DNA from: Sulfuricurvum sp. IAE1
GTDB lineage: Bacteria > Campylobacterota > Campylobacteria > Campylobacterales > Sulfurimonadaceae
Assembly: GCA_945867285.1 (NCBI GenBank)
Contig: CAMBHX010000024.1
Location: 1-16,206 of the forward strand
Direction: 5' to 3'
DNA length: 16,206 nucleotides
Shown piece after piece: positions 1-7,160 of this stretch; positions within the stretch are counted from its first letter, which is position 1; the number at the start of each line of letters is the position of its first letter. The notes under the pieces are model-generated. The model did not search any database. It saw only the letters and a program-made list of their open reading frames with translations, and was not told the DNA's origin. The translations under genes and the position numbers were made by a program.

Positions 1-306
1 GAGGGCTTTCCGTTGGGTGAGCGAGAGTTTTTGAATGTCAATATCCCCTATACGACCCAAAAGCTAGAATTTGCAATCACCTACGCAGGATATCGCTATT
101 ACGCTAACGATGCCCATTTACACCGAAATCCACGAGGAATGGAGTATTATTGGCTAGGACTTCATCCATTAGAGTTCAAGCCACGAGAGGGACGAACAGG
201 GCTGTGTGACTTTGAGGCGATTGAGGCGGGAATGGTCTCTATAACGCCTATCAAAGTCGATATGAGCGCCTATAAATCACTCAAAATATTGCGGGAATGG
301 CTGTGA
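1..306 (+). CDS. surE: 5'/3'-nucleotidase SurE, C-terminal part (5' end cut by window)
   Basis: The open frame is in phase from base 1 and ends at a TGA at 304-306, so about 101 C-terminal residues are visible and the start lies outside the window. The segment around GEREFLNVNIP, followed by ITYAGYRYYANDAHLHRNP and the ending VSITPIKVDMSAYKSL, matches the C-terminal half of the SurE family. SurE proteins are metal-dependent cytoplasmic phosphatases that dephosphorylate nucleoside 5'- and 3'-monophosphates and are linked to stationary-phase survival. The catalytic DD motif near the N terminus is not in view, so activity cannot be judged here. A TTG at 13 is in frame but is not the real start, because the conserved sequence continues upstream of it. 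The gene overlaps the next one by 10 nt. Confidence 0.9.
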   Translation, partial: EGFPLGEREFLNVNIPYTTQKLEFAITYAGYRYYANDAHLHRNPRGMEYYWLGLHPLEFKPREGRTGLCDFEAIEAGMVSITPIKVDMSAYKSLKILREWL

Positions 307-947
307 GAAACGTTCGTACAAAATTGCTGTTAGGTGATGAGACGTTTGATGTTTTAGCCAATGCCCATGTTTTACTGTTGGGAGTAGGGGGCGTTGGGAG
401 TTTTTGTCTGGACTGCCTCTATCGAAGCGGTGTACGAAATATTACAATTATCGATTTTGATTCTTATGATGAGAGCAACCAAAACCGTCAGATGCATTCT
501 GAGGAGCATTTGGGTGAACCGAAGGTAATTGCCCTGCAAAATCATTATCCGAACGTCATAGCAATTCACGAAAAGATTACCCCTAATTGGGTAGAACAAT
601 TTGATTTTGAACCGTATGATATTGTGTTGGATGCTATCGATGATATGTGGGCAAAAATAGCGCTGATTCACAAAGTGTATTCCAAGCTTATTTGTTCAGT
701 GGGTTCAGCCAAACGTCTTGATCCTACTAAAATCACCATTTGTTCGATTTGGAAAACTCAAGGTGATCCTTTTGCCTCAAAACTGCGCAATGAACTGCGT
801 AAGCGAAAGTTCAAAGGTGATTTTAGCTGCATTAGTACGACAGAGCTTCCTCGTATCAAAGAAAAAGGGTCATTTGTAGGGGTGACGGGAGCTTTTGGAC
901 TAGCGATGTGTTCATTAGCACTGCGACGTATCGGGAATTTGGTATAA
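297..947 (+). CDS. tcdA: TcdA-like tRNA threonylcarbamoyladenosine dehydratase (ThiF/MoeB E1-fold)
   Basis: This 216-residue protein has the E1-like adenylating fold. The nucleotide-binding glycine loop GVGGVGS is at residues 29-35, the acidic strand end IIDFD at 51-55, and the SNQNRQ segment, including the conserved Arg that contacts the phosphates, at 60-65. DAIDD is at 112-116. The later part, LDPTKI then KTxGDPFASKLR, resembles TcdA (YgdL/CsdL) more than ThiF or MoeB. TcdA cyclises t6A to ct6A at position 37 of ANN-decoding tRNAs using ATP. The protein is shorter than E. coli TcdA (about 268 residues), which lost length mainly at the C terminus. The ATG at 297 overlaps the surE stop. Substrate is inferred from family resemblance; another ThiF-family role is possible. 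Confidence 0.8.
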   Translation: MAVRNVRTKLLLGDETFDVLANAHVLLLGVGGVGSFCLDCLYRSGVRNITIIDFDSYDESNQNRQMHSEEHLGEPKVIALQNHYPNVIAIHEKITPNWVEQFDFEPYDIVLDAIDDMWAKIALIHKVYSKLICSVGSAKRLDPTKITICSIWKTQGDPFASKLRNELRKRKFKGDFSCISTTELPRIKEKGSFVGVTGAFGLAMCSLALRRIGNLV

Positions 948-948
948 T
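940..948 (+). promoter_or_regulatory. Candidate extended -10 promoter for greA, inside the tcdA 3' end
   Basis: The sequence TGGTATAAT fits the extended -10 pattern TGnTATAAT exactly. It overlaps the tcdA stop codon and lies about 29 bases before the greA start. No good -35 hexamer stands 16-18 bases upstream (the spot reads ACTGCG). That is common in extended -10 promoters and in Campylobacterota, where the -35 is often weak. A transcript start would fall near 955-957, leaving a 5' leader of about 20 nt that carries the greA Shine-Dalgarno. Confidence 0.5.
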
Positions 949-976
949 AGCCCAATTATAATTTTCGGAGAATCCA

Positions 977-1474
977 GTGGAACACAAAGAACCAATGACA
1001 AAATATGGCTTTCAACGCCTATCTAACGAACTTAATACCCTTAAAAATATTGATTTGCCTGAAATTAATGCCGAAATTGACCGTGCCAAAGAGTATGGGG
1101 ATCTCAAAGAAAATTCTGAATATCATGCAGCTCGTGAAAAACAAGCATTTATTGGTACACGTATCGCCGAACTGGGTGCCGTTATTTCGATTGCTCAAAT
1201 CGTTGATCCCAGTGAATTAGAACATGCACGTGTGAGCTTTGGATCTACGGTGGTGTTGTGTGATATGGACAGTGATGATGAGGTTACCTATACTATAGTT
1301 GGGGGATGTGAAAGTAATCCTGATCGTGGACTTATATCCTTTAATTCGCCACTGGCAAAACAGTTGTTGGGTAAAGAAGAAGGAGATGAGTTCAAAGCAA
1401 AACTTCCAGGTGGAGTTAAAAACTTCGAAGTACTTACAGTGAAATATCAGGAGATAGTTTTTGAATCCCATTAA
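977..1474 (+). CDS. greA: Transcription elongation factor GreA
   Basis: The product is 165 residues, the usual GreA length. The N-terminal antiparallel coiled coil carries the family signature GDLKENSEYHAAREKQ at residues 41-56. The acidic tip residues D42 and E45 match the pair that GreA inserts through the RNA polymerase secondary channel to stimulate cleavage of backtracked RNA. The C-terminal FKBP-like domain follows (about 85-160, with a segment SFNSPLAKQLLGKEEGD). The GTG at 977 is chosen because a GGAG at 967-970 sits 6 nt upstream. An in-frame ATG at 995 would lack such spacing and would drop a short N-terminal stretch. The gene ends inside the start of argC, a 14-nt overlap. Confidence 0.95.
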   Translation: MEHKEPMTKYGFQRLSNELNTLKNIDLPEINAEIDRAKEYGDLKENSEYHAAREKQAFIGTRIAELGAVISIAQIVDPSELEHARVSFGSTVVLCDMDSDDEVTYTIVGGCESNPDRGLISFNSPLAKQLLGKEEGDEFKAKLPGGVKNFEVLTVKYQEIVFESH

Positions 1475-2471
1475 TGTAGGCATCATCGGAGTAAGCGGCT
1501 ATACAGGGTTAGAGCTTGTCAAAATGCTCATCACTCACCCACGATTTAATCTCGTCTATTGCGCCAATACTGAAGGTCAAACGACAGTGAGTGAACTTCA
1601 TCCGTGTTTATTTGGTGTTTGTGATATGCCCGTCGAGAGCGTTGATTTCCAAAAAGCATCTGAGTGTGCACTGATATTTTTGGCACTGCCGCATAAAACA
1701 GCGATGCAAACCGCCAAAGAGTTATTGGCACAGGGGATTAAAGTAGTTGATTTATCGGCGGATTATCGCCTAAGTGCTGAAAATTATGAGGATTTTTACT
1801 GTCCTCATGAGGATTTGGATAATCTCAGCCATGCAGTATATTCACTCCCCGAGCTGCATGGAAATATTGCTAAAGATGCTTTATTGGTTGCCAATCCTGG
1901 GTGTCATGTAACTGCATCATTGTTGGCTCTGGCTCCTTTTTTATCCTATATTGATTTGACCCAGCCGATATTCATTGATTCCAAAACCGGCGTTTCGGGG
2001 GCAGGGAAATCTCCCAGTGCGAGCGTTCACTATGTGAGCGTGAATGATAATATCAATTGCTACAATATTATCAAACATCGTCATGCTGTTGAAATTGAGC
2101 AGCATGCCAGTGCTTTGTGTGAGGCCGAAGTAAAAGTGACATTTGTCCCCTCTTTGGTTCCTATGACTCGAGGGATGTTAGCTAATGTTTATGCAACACT
2201 TAAGAGTGATTGTGATGTAGCAGCTATTATGGAAGAATTTTATGCCAACAAGCCTTTTGTTCGTGTTCGCAATGCTCCACCACATACCAAGATGACGTCA
2301 GGGACTAATTTTGCCGACGTGTATGCGCAGGCTCACGGTAATGCACTCGTCTCACTGTGCGCGATTGATAATTTAATGCGGGGAGCGAGCTCTCAAGCTG
2401 TGGTCAATGCCAATATCATGATGGGTTTGGATGAAGAATTAGGAATTCCGAAGATGGCGTATGTTCCTTAA
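1461..2471 (+). CDS. argC: N-acetyl-gamma-glutamyl-phosphate reductase
   Basis: ArgC performs the third step of arginine biosynthesis, the NADPH-dependent reduction of N-acetylglutamyl phosphate to N-acetylglutamate 5-semialdehyde in the cytoplasm. The 336-residue product has the dinucleotide-binding loop GVSGYTG (residues 10-16). The catalytic cysteine is C148 in NPGCHVTA, and KTGVSGAGKSP is at 175-185. The conserved basic segment KHRHAVEIEQ (205-214) supplies the probable catalytic His208. Length is normal for the short bacterial ArgC type. The start is TTG at 1461, supported by GGAG at 1450-1453 with a 7-nt spacer; the frame carries the family's N terminus (VGIIG) just downstream. It overlaps greA by 14 nt and the next gene by 11 nt, so translational coupling is likely. 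Confidence 0.95.
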   Translation: MNPINVGIIGVSGYTGLELVKMLITHPRFNLVYCANTEGQTTVSELHPCLFGVCDMPVESVDFQKASECALIFLALPHKTAMQTAKELLAQGIKVVDLSADYRLSAENYEDFYCPHEDLDNLSHAVYSLPELHGNIAKDALLVANPGCHVTASLLALAPFLSYIDLTQPIFIDSKTGVSGAGKSPSASVHYVSVNDNINCYNIIKHRHAVEIEQHASALCEAEVKVTFVPSLVPMTRGMLANVYATLKSDCDVAAIMEEFYANKPFVRVRNAPPHTKMTSGTNFADVYAQAHGNALVSLCAIDNLMRGASSQAVVNANIMMGLDEELGIPKMAYVP

Positions 2472-3204
2472 ATCTCTCCATGAGGGGGCGATTTTAGTCG
2501 CTGATTCCCATTGTGCTCCGTGGAGAACACCTTTTGTTGATTTTTTGAGTGCTATAGAAAATGGCAAAATTCAAACGACTCAATTGATTTTGATGGGGGA
2601 TAATTTTGATTTATTGTTTGGATCTATCACGCAAACCTTAGAACTTAATCGTGAAGTTATTGCTTTGCTCAACCGTCTCTCCAATACTATTGAGATTATT
2701 TATTTGGAAGGCAATCATGATTTTAGATTAGTCACTATTTTCCCTAATGTAATCATTGTATCACTTGAAAATCAGCCCTTTATTATGGCGTGTTGTGGAG
2801 AAAAAATTGCCTTTTTACATGGAGATATTCATGTACCAACGGGATATAAAATCTACACATCACTTATTCGTAATAAAACCGTTTTGGGCTGTTTAAATCA
2901 TATTAATGACTGGTTTGGTGGATTTATTATTAATGCTTTAAGTGAATCGATGCAACGTAAAAATCATTGCAAAAAAATTGATTCATTTGAGACGATAGCA
3001 CATCGTTTCGTGGGTGAAAAATGGATAACACAATGTGACAGAGTTGTCGAGGGTCACTATCACCAAAACCAATCTTTTGACTTTAATGAATACCATTATG
3101 TTAATTTGGGGGCTTTTGCTTGCAATGAAAGATATTATAGTGTAAAATTTGTCCAAGAACAGATAAGTTTACATGAAATGATGTTTTCAAAGGAGCCTTC
3201 GTGA
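2461..3204 (+). CDS. LpxH-like calcineurin-fold metallophosphoesterase
   Basis: This 247-residue protein has the five metal-binding blocks of the metallophosphoesterase superfamily in order: DSH (15-17), GDNFD (46-50), GNHD (84-87), HGD (120-122) and GHYH (198-201). Overall size, the GDNFD block and the pattern resemble LpxH, the UDP-2,3-diacylglucosamine diphosphatase that makes lipid X for lipid A, so this is the likeliest role. However, block 3 reads GNHDF where E. coli LpxH has GNRDF, and block 5 is GHYH instead of GHTH, so a related phosphoesterase cannot be excluded. It lies between argC (11-nt overlap) and cheV (4-nt GTGA overlap). There is no signal peptide. No strong Shine-Dalgarno precedes the ATG, which fits coupling to argC translation. 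Confidence 0.75.
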   Translation: MFLKSLHEGAILVADSHCAPWRTPFVDFLSAIENGKIQTTQLILMGDNFDLLFGSITQTLELNREVIALLNRLSNTIEIIYLEGNHDFRLVTIFPNVIIVSLENQPFIMACCGEKIAFLHGDIHVPTGYKIYTSLIRNKTVLGCLNHINDWFGGFIINALSESMQRKNHCKKIDSFETIAHRFVGEKWITQCDRVVEGHYHQNQSFDFNEYHYVNLGAFACNERYYSVKFVQEQISLHEMMFSKEPS

Positions 3205-4139
3205 AGGGACATGGTGATACTCTAAAAGTCGGCAGCAACGAAATGGAGTTGGTAGATTTTAGAATTCTAAAACGTGAAAATGACGAGATATACGAAGGAA
3301 TTTACGGGATCAATGTAGCTAAGGTACGTGAGATTATTCGTTTTCCAATGCTGACTGAACTTCCAGGAACACCACACTTTATTGAGGGCATTTTTGATCT
3401 TCGTGGCGTGGTTATACCTGTTATTAATCTTGCTAAGTGGATGGGGATTGATGCTCCTGAAGATATAGAAGGTCAAGCACGAGTTATTATTACTGAGTTT
3501 AACAATATTCTTATTGGGTTTGTCGTACACGAGGCAAAACGTATTCGTCGAATTAGCTGGAAAGATATTGAACCTGCAACGTTTGTAGATAGTAGCATAG
3601 ATGGATCCAAGATTACTGGTGTGACTCGTATTGAGGATGATCAGGTATTGCTGATTTTAGATCTAGAGAGTGTTGTTCAAGAGTTGGGATTGTATCAACC
3701 CAATCATACGACTATGAATATACATGCAAGTAGTTTTGATGGATATGTATTATTGCTCGATGATAGTTATACGGCTCGTAGGATTATCAAGGATGCGTTG
3801 GAAAAAATGGGCTTTCATGTGATTGAGGCAAGCGATGGAGAACAAGGATTAAAAATCTTAGAAGATTTATACACAGCTCATGGAGATGATATATCTAAAA
3901 AGCTTCGCCTGATTGCTTCGGATGTTGAAATGCCGCGTATGGATGGATTTCATTTTGCCGCCCGTGTGAAAGAAGACCCGAGATTCAAGATGATACCAAT
4001 AGTCTTTAACTCTTCTATTAGTGATCACTTTAGTGAAATTCGAGGAAAAGAGGCAGGTGCTGAGGCGTATCTTGTCAAGTTTGATGAAAATATATTTTAT
4101 GACGAAGTAGCGCGTGTTGTAACCGCACATCTTCAATAA
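3201..4139 (+). CDS. cheV: Chemotaxis protein CheV (CheW-REC fusion)
   Basis: The 312-residue product joins an N-terminal CheW-like coupling domain (about 16-165, with PGTPHFIEGIFDLRGVVIPV) to a C-terminal receiver domain (about 182-312). The receiver keeps the acidic pair D187-D188, the phospho-acceptor D241 in SDVEMPRMDG, S271 or S272 at the switch position, and K293. CheV links chemoreceptors to CheA, and its phosphorylation by CheA tunes adaptation or drains phosphate. GTG at 3201 is the start: AAGGAG at 3190-3195 stands 5 nt upstream, and the GTG overlaps the previous stop by 4 nt. The stop is 9 nt before cheA, so the two proteins are almost certainly co-translated. All receiver key residues are present, so it should be phosphorylatable. 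Confidence 0.95.
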   Translation: MKGHGDTLKVGSNEMELVDFRILKRENDEIYEGIYGINVAKVREIIRFPMLTELPGTPHFIEGIFDLRGVVIPVINLAKWMGIDAPEDIEGQARVIITEFNNILIGFVVHEAKRIRRISWKDIEPATFVDSSIDGSKITGVTRIEDDQVLLILDLESVVQELGLYQPNHTTMNIHASSFDGYVLLLDDSYTARRIIKDALEKMGFHVIEASDGEQGLKILEDLYTAHGDDISKKLRLIASDVEMPRMDGFHFAARVKEDPRFKMIPIVFNSSISDHFSEIRGKEAGAEAYLVKFDENIFYDEVARVVTAHLQ

Positions 4140-4148
4140 GGGGCAACT

Positions 4149-6662
4149 ATGGATGAATTTGAAGAGATATTGCAAGATTTTTTAATTGAGGCATTTGAAC
4201 TTATCGAACAACTTGACCAAGATTTGGTAGAGCTAGAGACACGTCCGGATGATTTGGACTTGCTTAATCGCATTTTCCGTGTTGCACACACGATCAAAGG
4301 GGCAAGTTCATTTTTGAATTTTGATGTTTTGACTCATTTGACACACCACATGGAAAACTTGCTCAACATGGCACGGCATGGTGATTTGATCATCGAACCA
4401 AACGTTATGGACGTTATTTTGGAATCGATTGATCTTATGAAAGCATTACTCGTTCGTATACGTGACACGAAAGAAGATGCAGGACTTGATGTATCAGAGT
4501 GTGTAGTACGACTGGATTTCGTCGCCAATGGTGATAGTGCATCAGTCTCAGAGGTAAAGGTTTCTGTTGTTGTTCCTGAGGTTGAAGCAGTGCAAAGCGA
4601 AGACGAATTGGATTACTCGAGTATGAGTGATGAAGAGGTTGAAGCGGAAATAGAGCGTTTATTGGTAATCAAAAATGCTGAAGCTAAAGCCAAGCATGAT
4701 GCTAAAAATAGCGTTCAAGAAGAGGAACCGGATTACTCAAGCATGAGTGACGAAGATGTTGAGGCGGAAATAGAGCGTTTGTTAGTGATCAAGAATGCTG
4801 AAGCTAAAGCCAAGCGTAATGCACAAAGTGGCACACAAGAATTTTCCAATGAATCCGTTGAACCTGTAGTTTCTATTCCTGTATCAGCACCAATAGTTGA
4901 AGTGCCACCTGTCGTTCAAGTGGTGCCTATCGTAGCACCAAGTGCTCCACCACCACCACCGCCACCGCCACGTGCTCCTCGTGAAGCCAAGGATGCCAAG
5001 GATGATGGAGAAGCTAAAGGTGCAGCTAACGTTGAGCAGACTATCCGTGTAGATGTTAAGCGTTTAGACCATCTTATGAATCTTATTGGTGAGTTGGTAT
5101 TGGGAAAAAACCGATTGATAAAAATTAACGATGATGTCGAAGAACGCTACGAGGGTGAGGCATTTTTAGAGGAACTTAATCAAGTAGTTTCTATAGTTTC
5201 ACTAGTAACTACCGATTTACAAATTGCCGTTATGAAAACTCGTATGTTACCGATTGGAAAAGTATTCAATAAATTCCCTCGTATGATTCGTGACCTCTCG
5301 AGAGAATTGAACAAAAAAATTGAGCTTGAAATCACGGGTGAAGATACCGAGTTGGATAAATCGATTGTTGAAGAGATCGGTGATCCTTTGGTCCATATTA
5401 TTCGAAATTCATGTGATCATGGTATCGAAATTGGGGATGTTCGTTTAGCTGCTGGCAAAGAAGAGGGGGGGACGATACAGCTCAAAGCGTACCATGAGGG
5501 CAATCATATCGTAATCCAAATTATTGATGATGGAAAAGGACTTGATGCTGATATGCTCAAGATGAAGTCGATTGAAAAAGGGATTATTACTGAGAAAGAA
5601 GCGGATCAAATGTCTGAAAAAGAGGCGTTTGGCTTGATTTTCCGTCCAGGGTTTTCGACTGCTGCTACTGTAACGAGTGTTTCAGGGCGTGGCGTTGGGA
5701 TGGACGTAGTAAAAACCAATATTGAAAAACTCAATGGCATGATTGATATTGATTCTGAAGTGGGGTATGGCACCTCAATGAAGCTTAAAATTCCTCTGAC
5801 ACTAGCGATTATTCAAGCGTTATTGGTTGGAGTTCAAGAGGAATATTATGCTATTCCATTGGCATCAGTTTTGGAAACAGTACGTATTAATAAAGACGAC
5901 ATTTACACAGTTGAGAGCCGTTCGGTTATGCGTCTTAGAGATGAAGTCCTCTCTCTTGTTCATATTGGAGATATCTTTGAAGTAGAGCGCGTTTTTGATA
6001 ACAGCGAGCATGCGTATGTTGTTGTGCTTGGGCTTGCAGAGAGCAAGATAGGTCTTATTGTTGATACTCTCATAGGTCAAGAAGAGATTGTTATTAAGTC
6101 ATTGGGAGAATATCTCAAAGGGATTGAAGGGATTGCTGGGGCAACAATTCGTGGTGATGGTGGAGTAACCTTGATTGTTGATGTGGCAGCGCTGATGCAG
6201 ATGGCCAAATCGGTTAAGTCCACTGTTGGAACTGAAAGTAGTTCAACTAAAGCAATTGGTGCAAAAAATAGTGCTACTGATTATTGTGTTATGATTGTTG
6301 ATGATTCTAAAACTGATCGAACAATTATGCGTAAATCACTTGAACCTTTGGGAATAACGCTTGTAGAAGCAACAGATGGTGTGGAGGCGCTTAATATTCT
6401 TAAGCAAGGTGATCACTATTTTGATGCGATGTTGATAGATATTGAAATGCCTCGAATGGATGGTTATACATGTGCCACTGAGATTAAAAAGTATAATAAA
6501 TATAAAAATCTTCCACTTATTGCAGTCACATCACGTTCCGGAAAAGCAGATCGCATGCGAGGCGTGGAATCAGGAATGGTAGAGTATATCACCAAGCCTT
6601 ACTCACCTGAATATCTTATGAATGTCGTTAAACGTAATATTAAATTCAATGAGGGGCTGTAA
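4149..6662 (+). CDS. cheA: Hybrid chemotaxis histidine kinase CheA with C-terminal receiver (CheA-REC)
   Basis: Domains in the 837 residues are as follows. The HPt/P1 domain holds phospho-His H47 in RVAHTIKGASSFL. The linker (about 130-295) contains two 40-residue repeats and eight prolines at 267-274. The P3 dimerisation helices lie at about 297-360. The P4 ATPase has N-box HIIRNSCDHG (416-425), DDGKGL (460-465), FRPGFST (498-504) and GRGVGMDVV (513-521). A CheW-like P5 domain spans about 550-690. A receiver (about 713-835) has D718-D719, acceptor D764 and K816. No CheY-binding P2 domain is apparent where E. coli has one. CheA autophosphorylates under receptor control and passes phosphate to CheY; the attached receiver is a likely phosphate sink, as proposed for CheAY proteins of Helicobacter and Campylobacter. 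Start ATG follows AAGGGG at 4138-4143. Confidence 0.96.
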   Translation: MDEFEEILQDFLIEAFELIEQLDQDLVELETRPDDLDLLNRIFRVAHTIKGASSFLNFDVLTHLTHHMENLLNMARHGDLIIEPNVMDVILESIDLMKALLVRIRDTKEDAGLDVSECVVRLDFVANGDSASVSEVKVSVVVPEVEAVQSEDELDYSSMSDEEVEAEIERLLVIKNAEAKAKHDAKNSVQEEEPDYSSMSDEDVEAEIERLLVIKNAEAKAKRNAQSGTQEFSNESVEPVVSIPVSAPIVEVPPVVQVVPIVAPSAPPPPPPPPRAPREAKDAKDDGEAKGAANVEQTIRVDVKRLDHLMNLIGELVLGKNRLIKINDDVEERYEGEAFLEELNQVVSIVSLVTTDLQIAVMKTRMLPIGKVFNKFPRMIRDLSRELNKKIELEITGEDTELDKSIVEEIGDPLVHIIRNSCDHGIEIGDVRLAAGKEEGGTIQLKAYHEGNHIVIQIIDDGKGLDADMLKMKSIEKGIITEKEADQMSEKEAFGLIFRPGFSTAATVTSVSGRGVGMDVVKTNIEKLNGMIDIDSEVGYGTSMKLKIPLTLAIIQALLVGVQEEYYAIPLASVLETVRINKDDIYTVESRSVMRLRDEVLSLVHIGDIFEVERVFDNSEHAYVVVLGLAESKIGLIVDTLIGQEEIVIKSLGEYLKGIEGIAGATIRGDGGVTLIVDVAALMQMAKSVKSTVGTESSSTKAIGAKNSATDYCVMIVDDSKTDRTIMRKSLEPLGITLVEATDGVEALNILKQGDHYFDAMLIDIEMPRMDGYTCATEIKKYNKYKNLPLIAVTSRSGKADRMRGVESGMVEYITKPYSPEYLMNVVKRNIKFNEGL
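4611..4850 (+). repeat. Tandem 120-bp duplication inside cheA (two 40-residue linker repeats)
   Basis: Two units, 4611-4730 and 4731-4850, sit head to tail in frame with a period of exactly 120 bp. The first 84 bases of each unit (4611-4694 and 4731-4814) match at 75 positions. Of the nine mismatches, eight are synonymous and one changes Glu to Asp. Each unit encodes DYSSMSDE-(E/D)-VEAEIERLL and then VIKNAEAKAK, an acidic-then-basic stretch likely to form a charged helix. The last 36 bases of each unit have diverged more. The mismatch pattern indicates an old duplication kept under protein-level selection. Confidence 0.9.
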
Positions 6663-6664
6663 TC

Positions 6665-7159
6665 ATGAGTGAAAAACTGCAACAAATAATCAGCAAGCAA
6701 AATAAAACCCTTATGGGGGATGATAAAAAAGTAGATGAAGTAGTTCAGTTAGTAGGATTTATTGTAGGTGAAGAAGAGTTTTCGATACCAATTTTGAGTA
6801 TTCAAGAGATCATTAAGCCTATAGAATGGACTAGGGTACCTCAGATTCCTAAATATATTTTGGGTGTTTTTAATCTCCGTGGTTCTGTTATCCCACTGAT
6901 TGATTTGCGAGCTCGTTTTGGACTTCAAACACAAAAACATACGGATGAAACACGTTTTATTGTCTTGAAGAATGGTGAGGATGTGGCAGGATTTGTGATT
7001 GACCGTCTTACAGAAGCTATACGTATGCCCAAGCGTGATATTGGACCTGCACCTGACACCGTTTCCGAGGAAGAGACGATGATTGATGGGGTCGGCAAGC
7101 AAGCTGATCGTATTATTACAATACTCAAAGTGCATAAACTATTAGAGAGAAATTTTTGA
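6665..7159 (+). CDS. cheW: Chemotaxis coupling protein CheW
   Basis: The single CheW domain of this 164-residue protein spans about residues 25-160. It shows the family pattern GEEEFSIPILSIQEI (35-49), then VPQIPKYILGVFNLRGSVIP (58-77) and IDLRARFG (79-86). CheW bridges the P5 domain of CheA and the tip of methyl-accepting chemotaxis proteins, building the hexagonal receptor array at the inner face of the cytoplasmic membrane. The N-terminal 24 residues are polar and look like a flexible extension. The ATG at 6665 follows the cheA stop by 2 nt and has GAGGGG at 6651-6656, which lies inside the cheA coding end, so cheW is tied to cheA expression. The paralogous domain of CheV is recognisably similar but has its own receiver. 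Confidence 0.95.
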   Translation: MSEKLQQIISKQNKTLMGDDKKVDEVVQLVGFIVGEEEFSIPILSIQEIIKPIEWTRVPQIPKYILGVFNLRGSVIPLIDLRARFGLQTQKHTDETRFIVLKNGEDVAGFVIDRLTEAIRMPKRDIGPAPDTVSEEETMIDGVGKQADRIITILKVHKLLERNF

Positions 7160-7160
7160 T

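Noticed and set aside
372..671. Minus-strand open frame inside tcdA
   Set aside because: Shadow of the well-supported TcdA frame; no Shine-Dalgarno and no recognisable motif.
4947..4970. CCA/CCG run in cheA as a phase-variable tract
   Set aside because: Units are codon-length and mixed CCA/CCG, so slippage would keep frame; it encodes an ordinary proline linker.
6749..7135. 128-codon minus-strand open frame inside cheW
   Set aside because: Antisense to a complete CheW domain; its residue content is what reverse reading of CheW codons would give.
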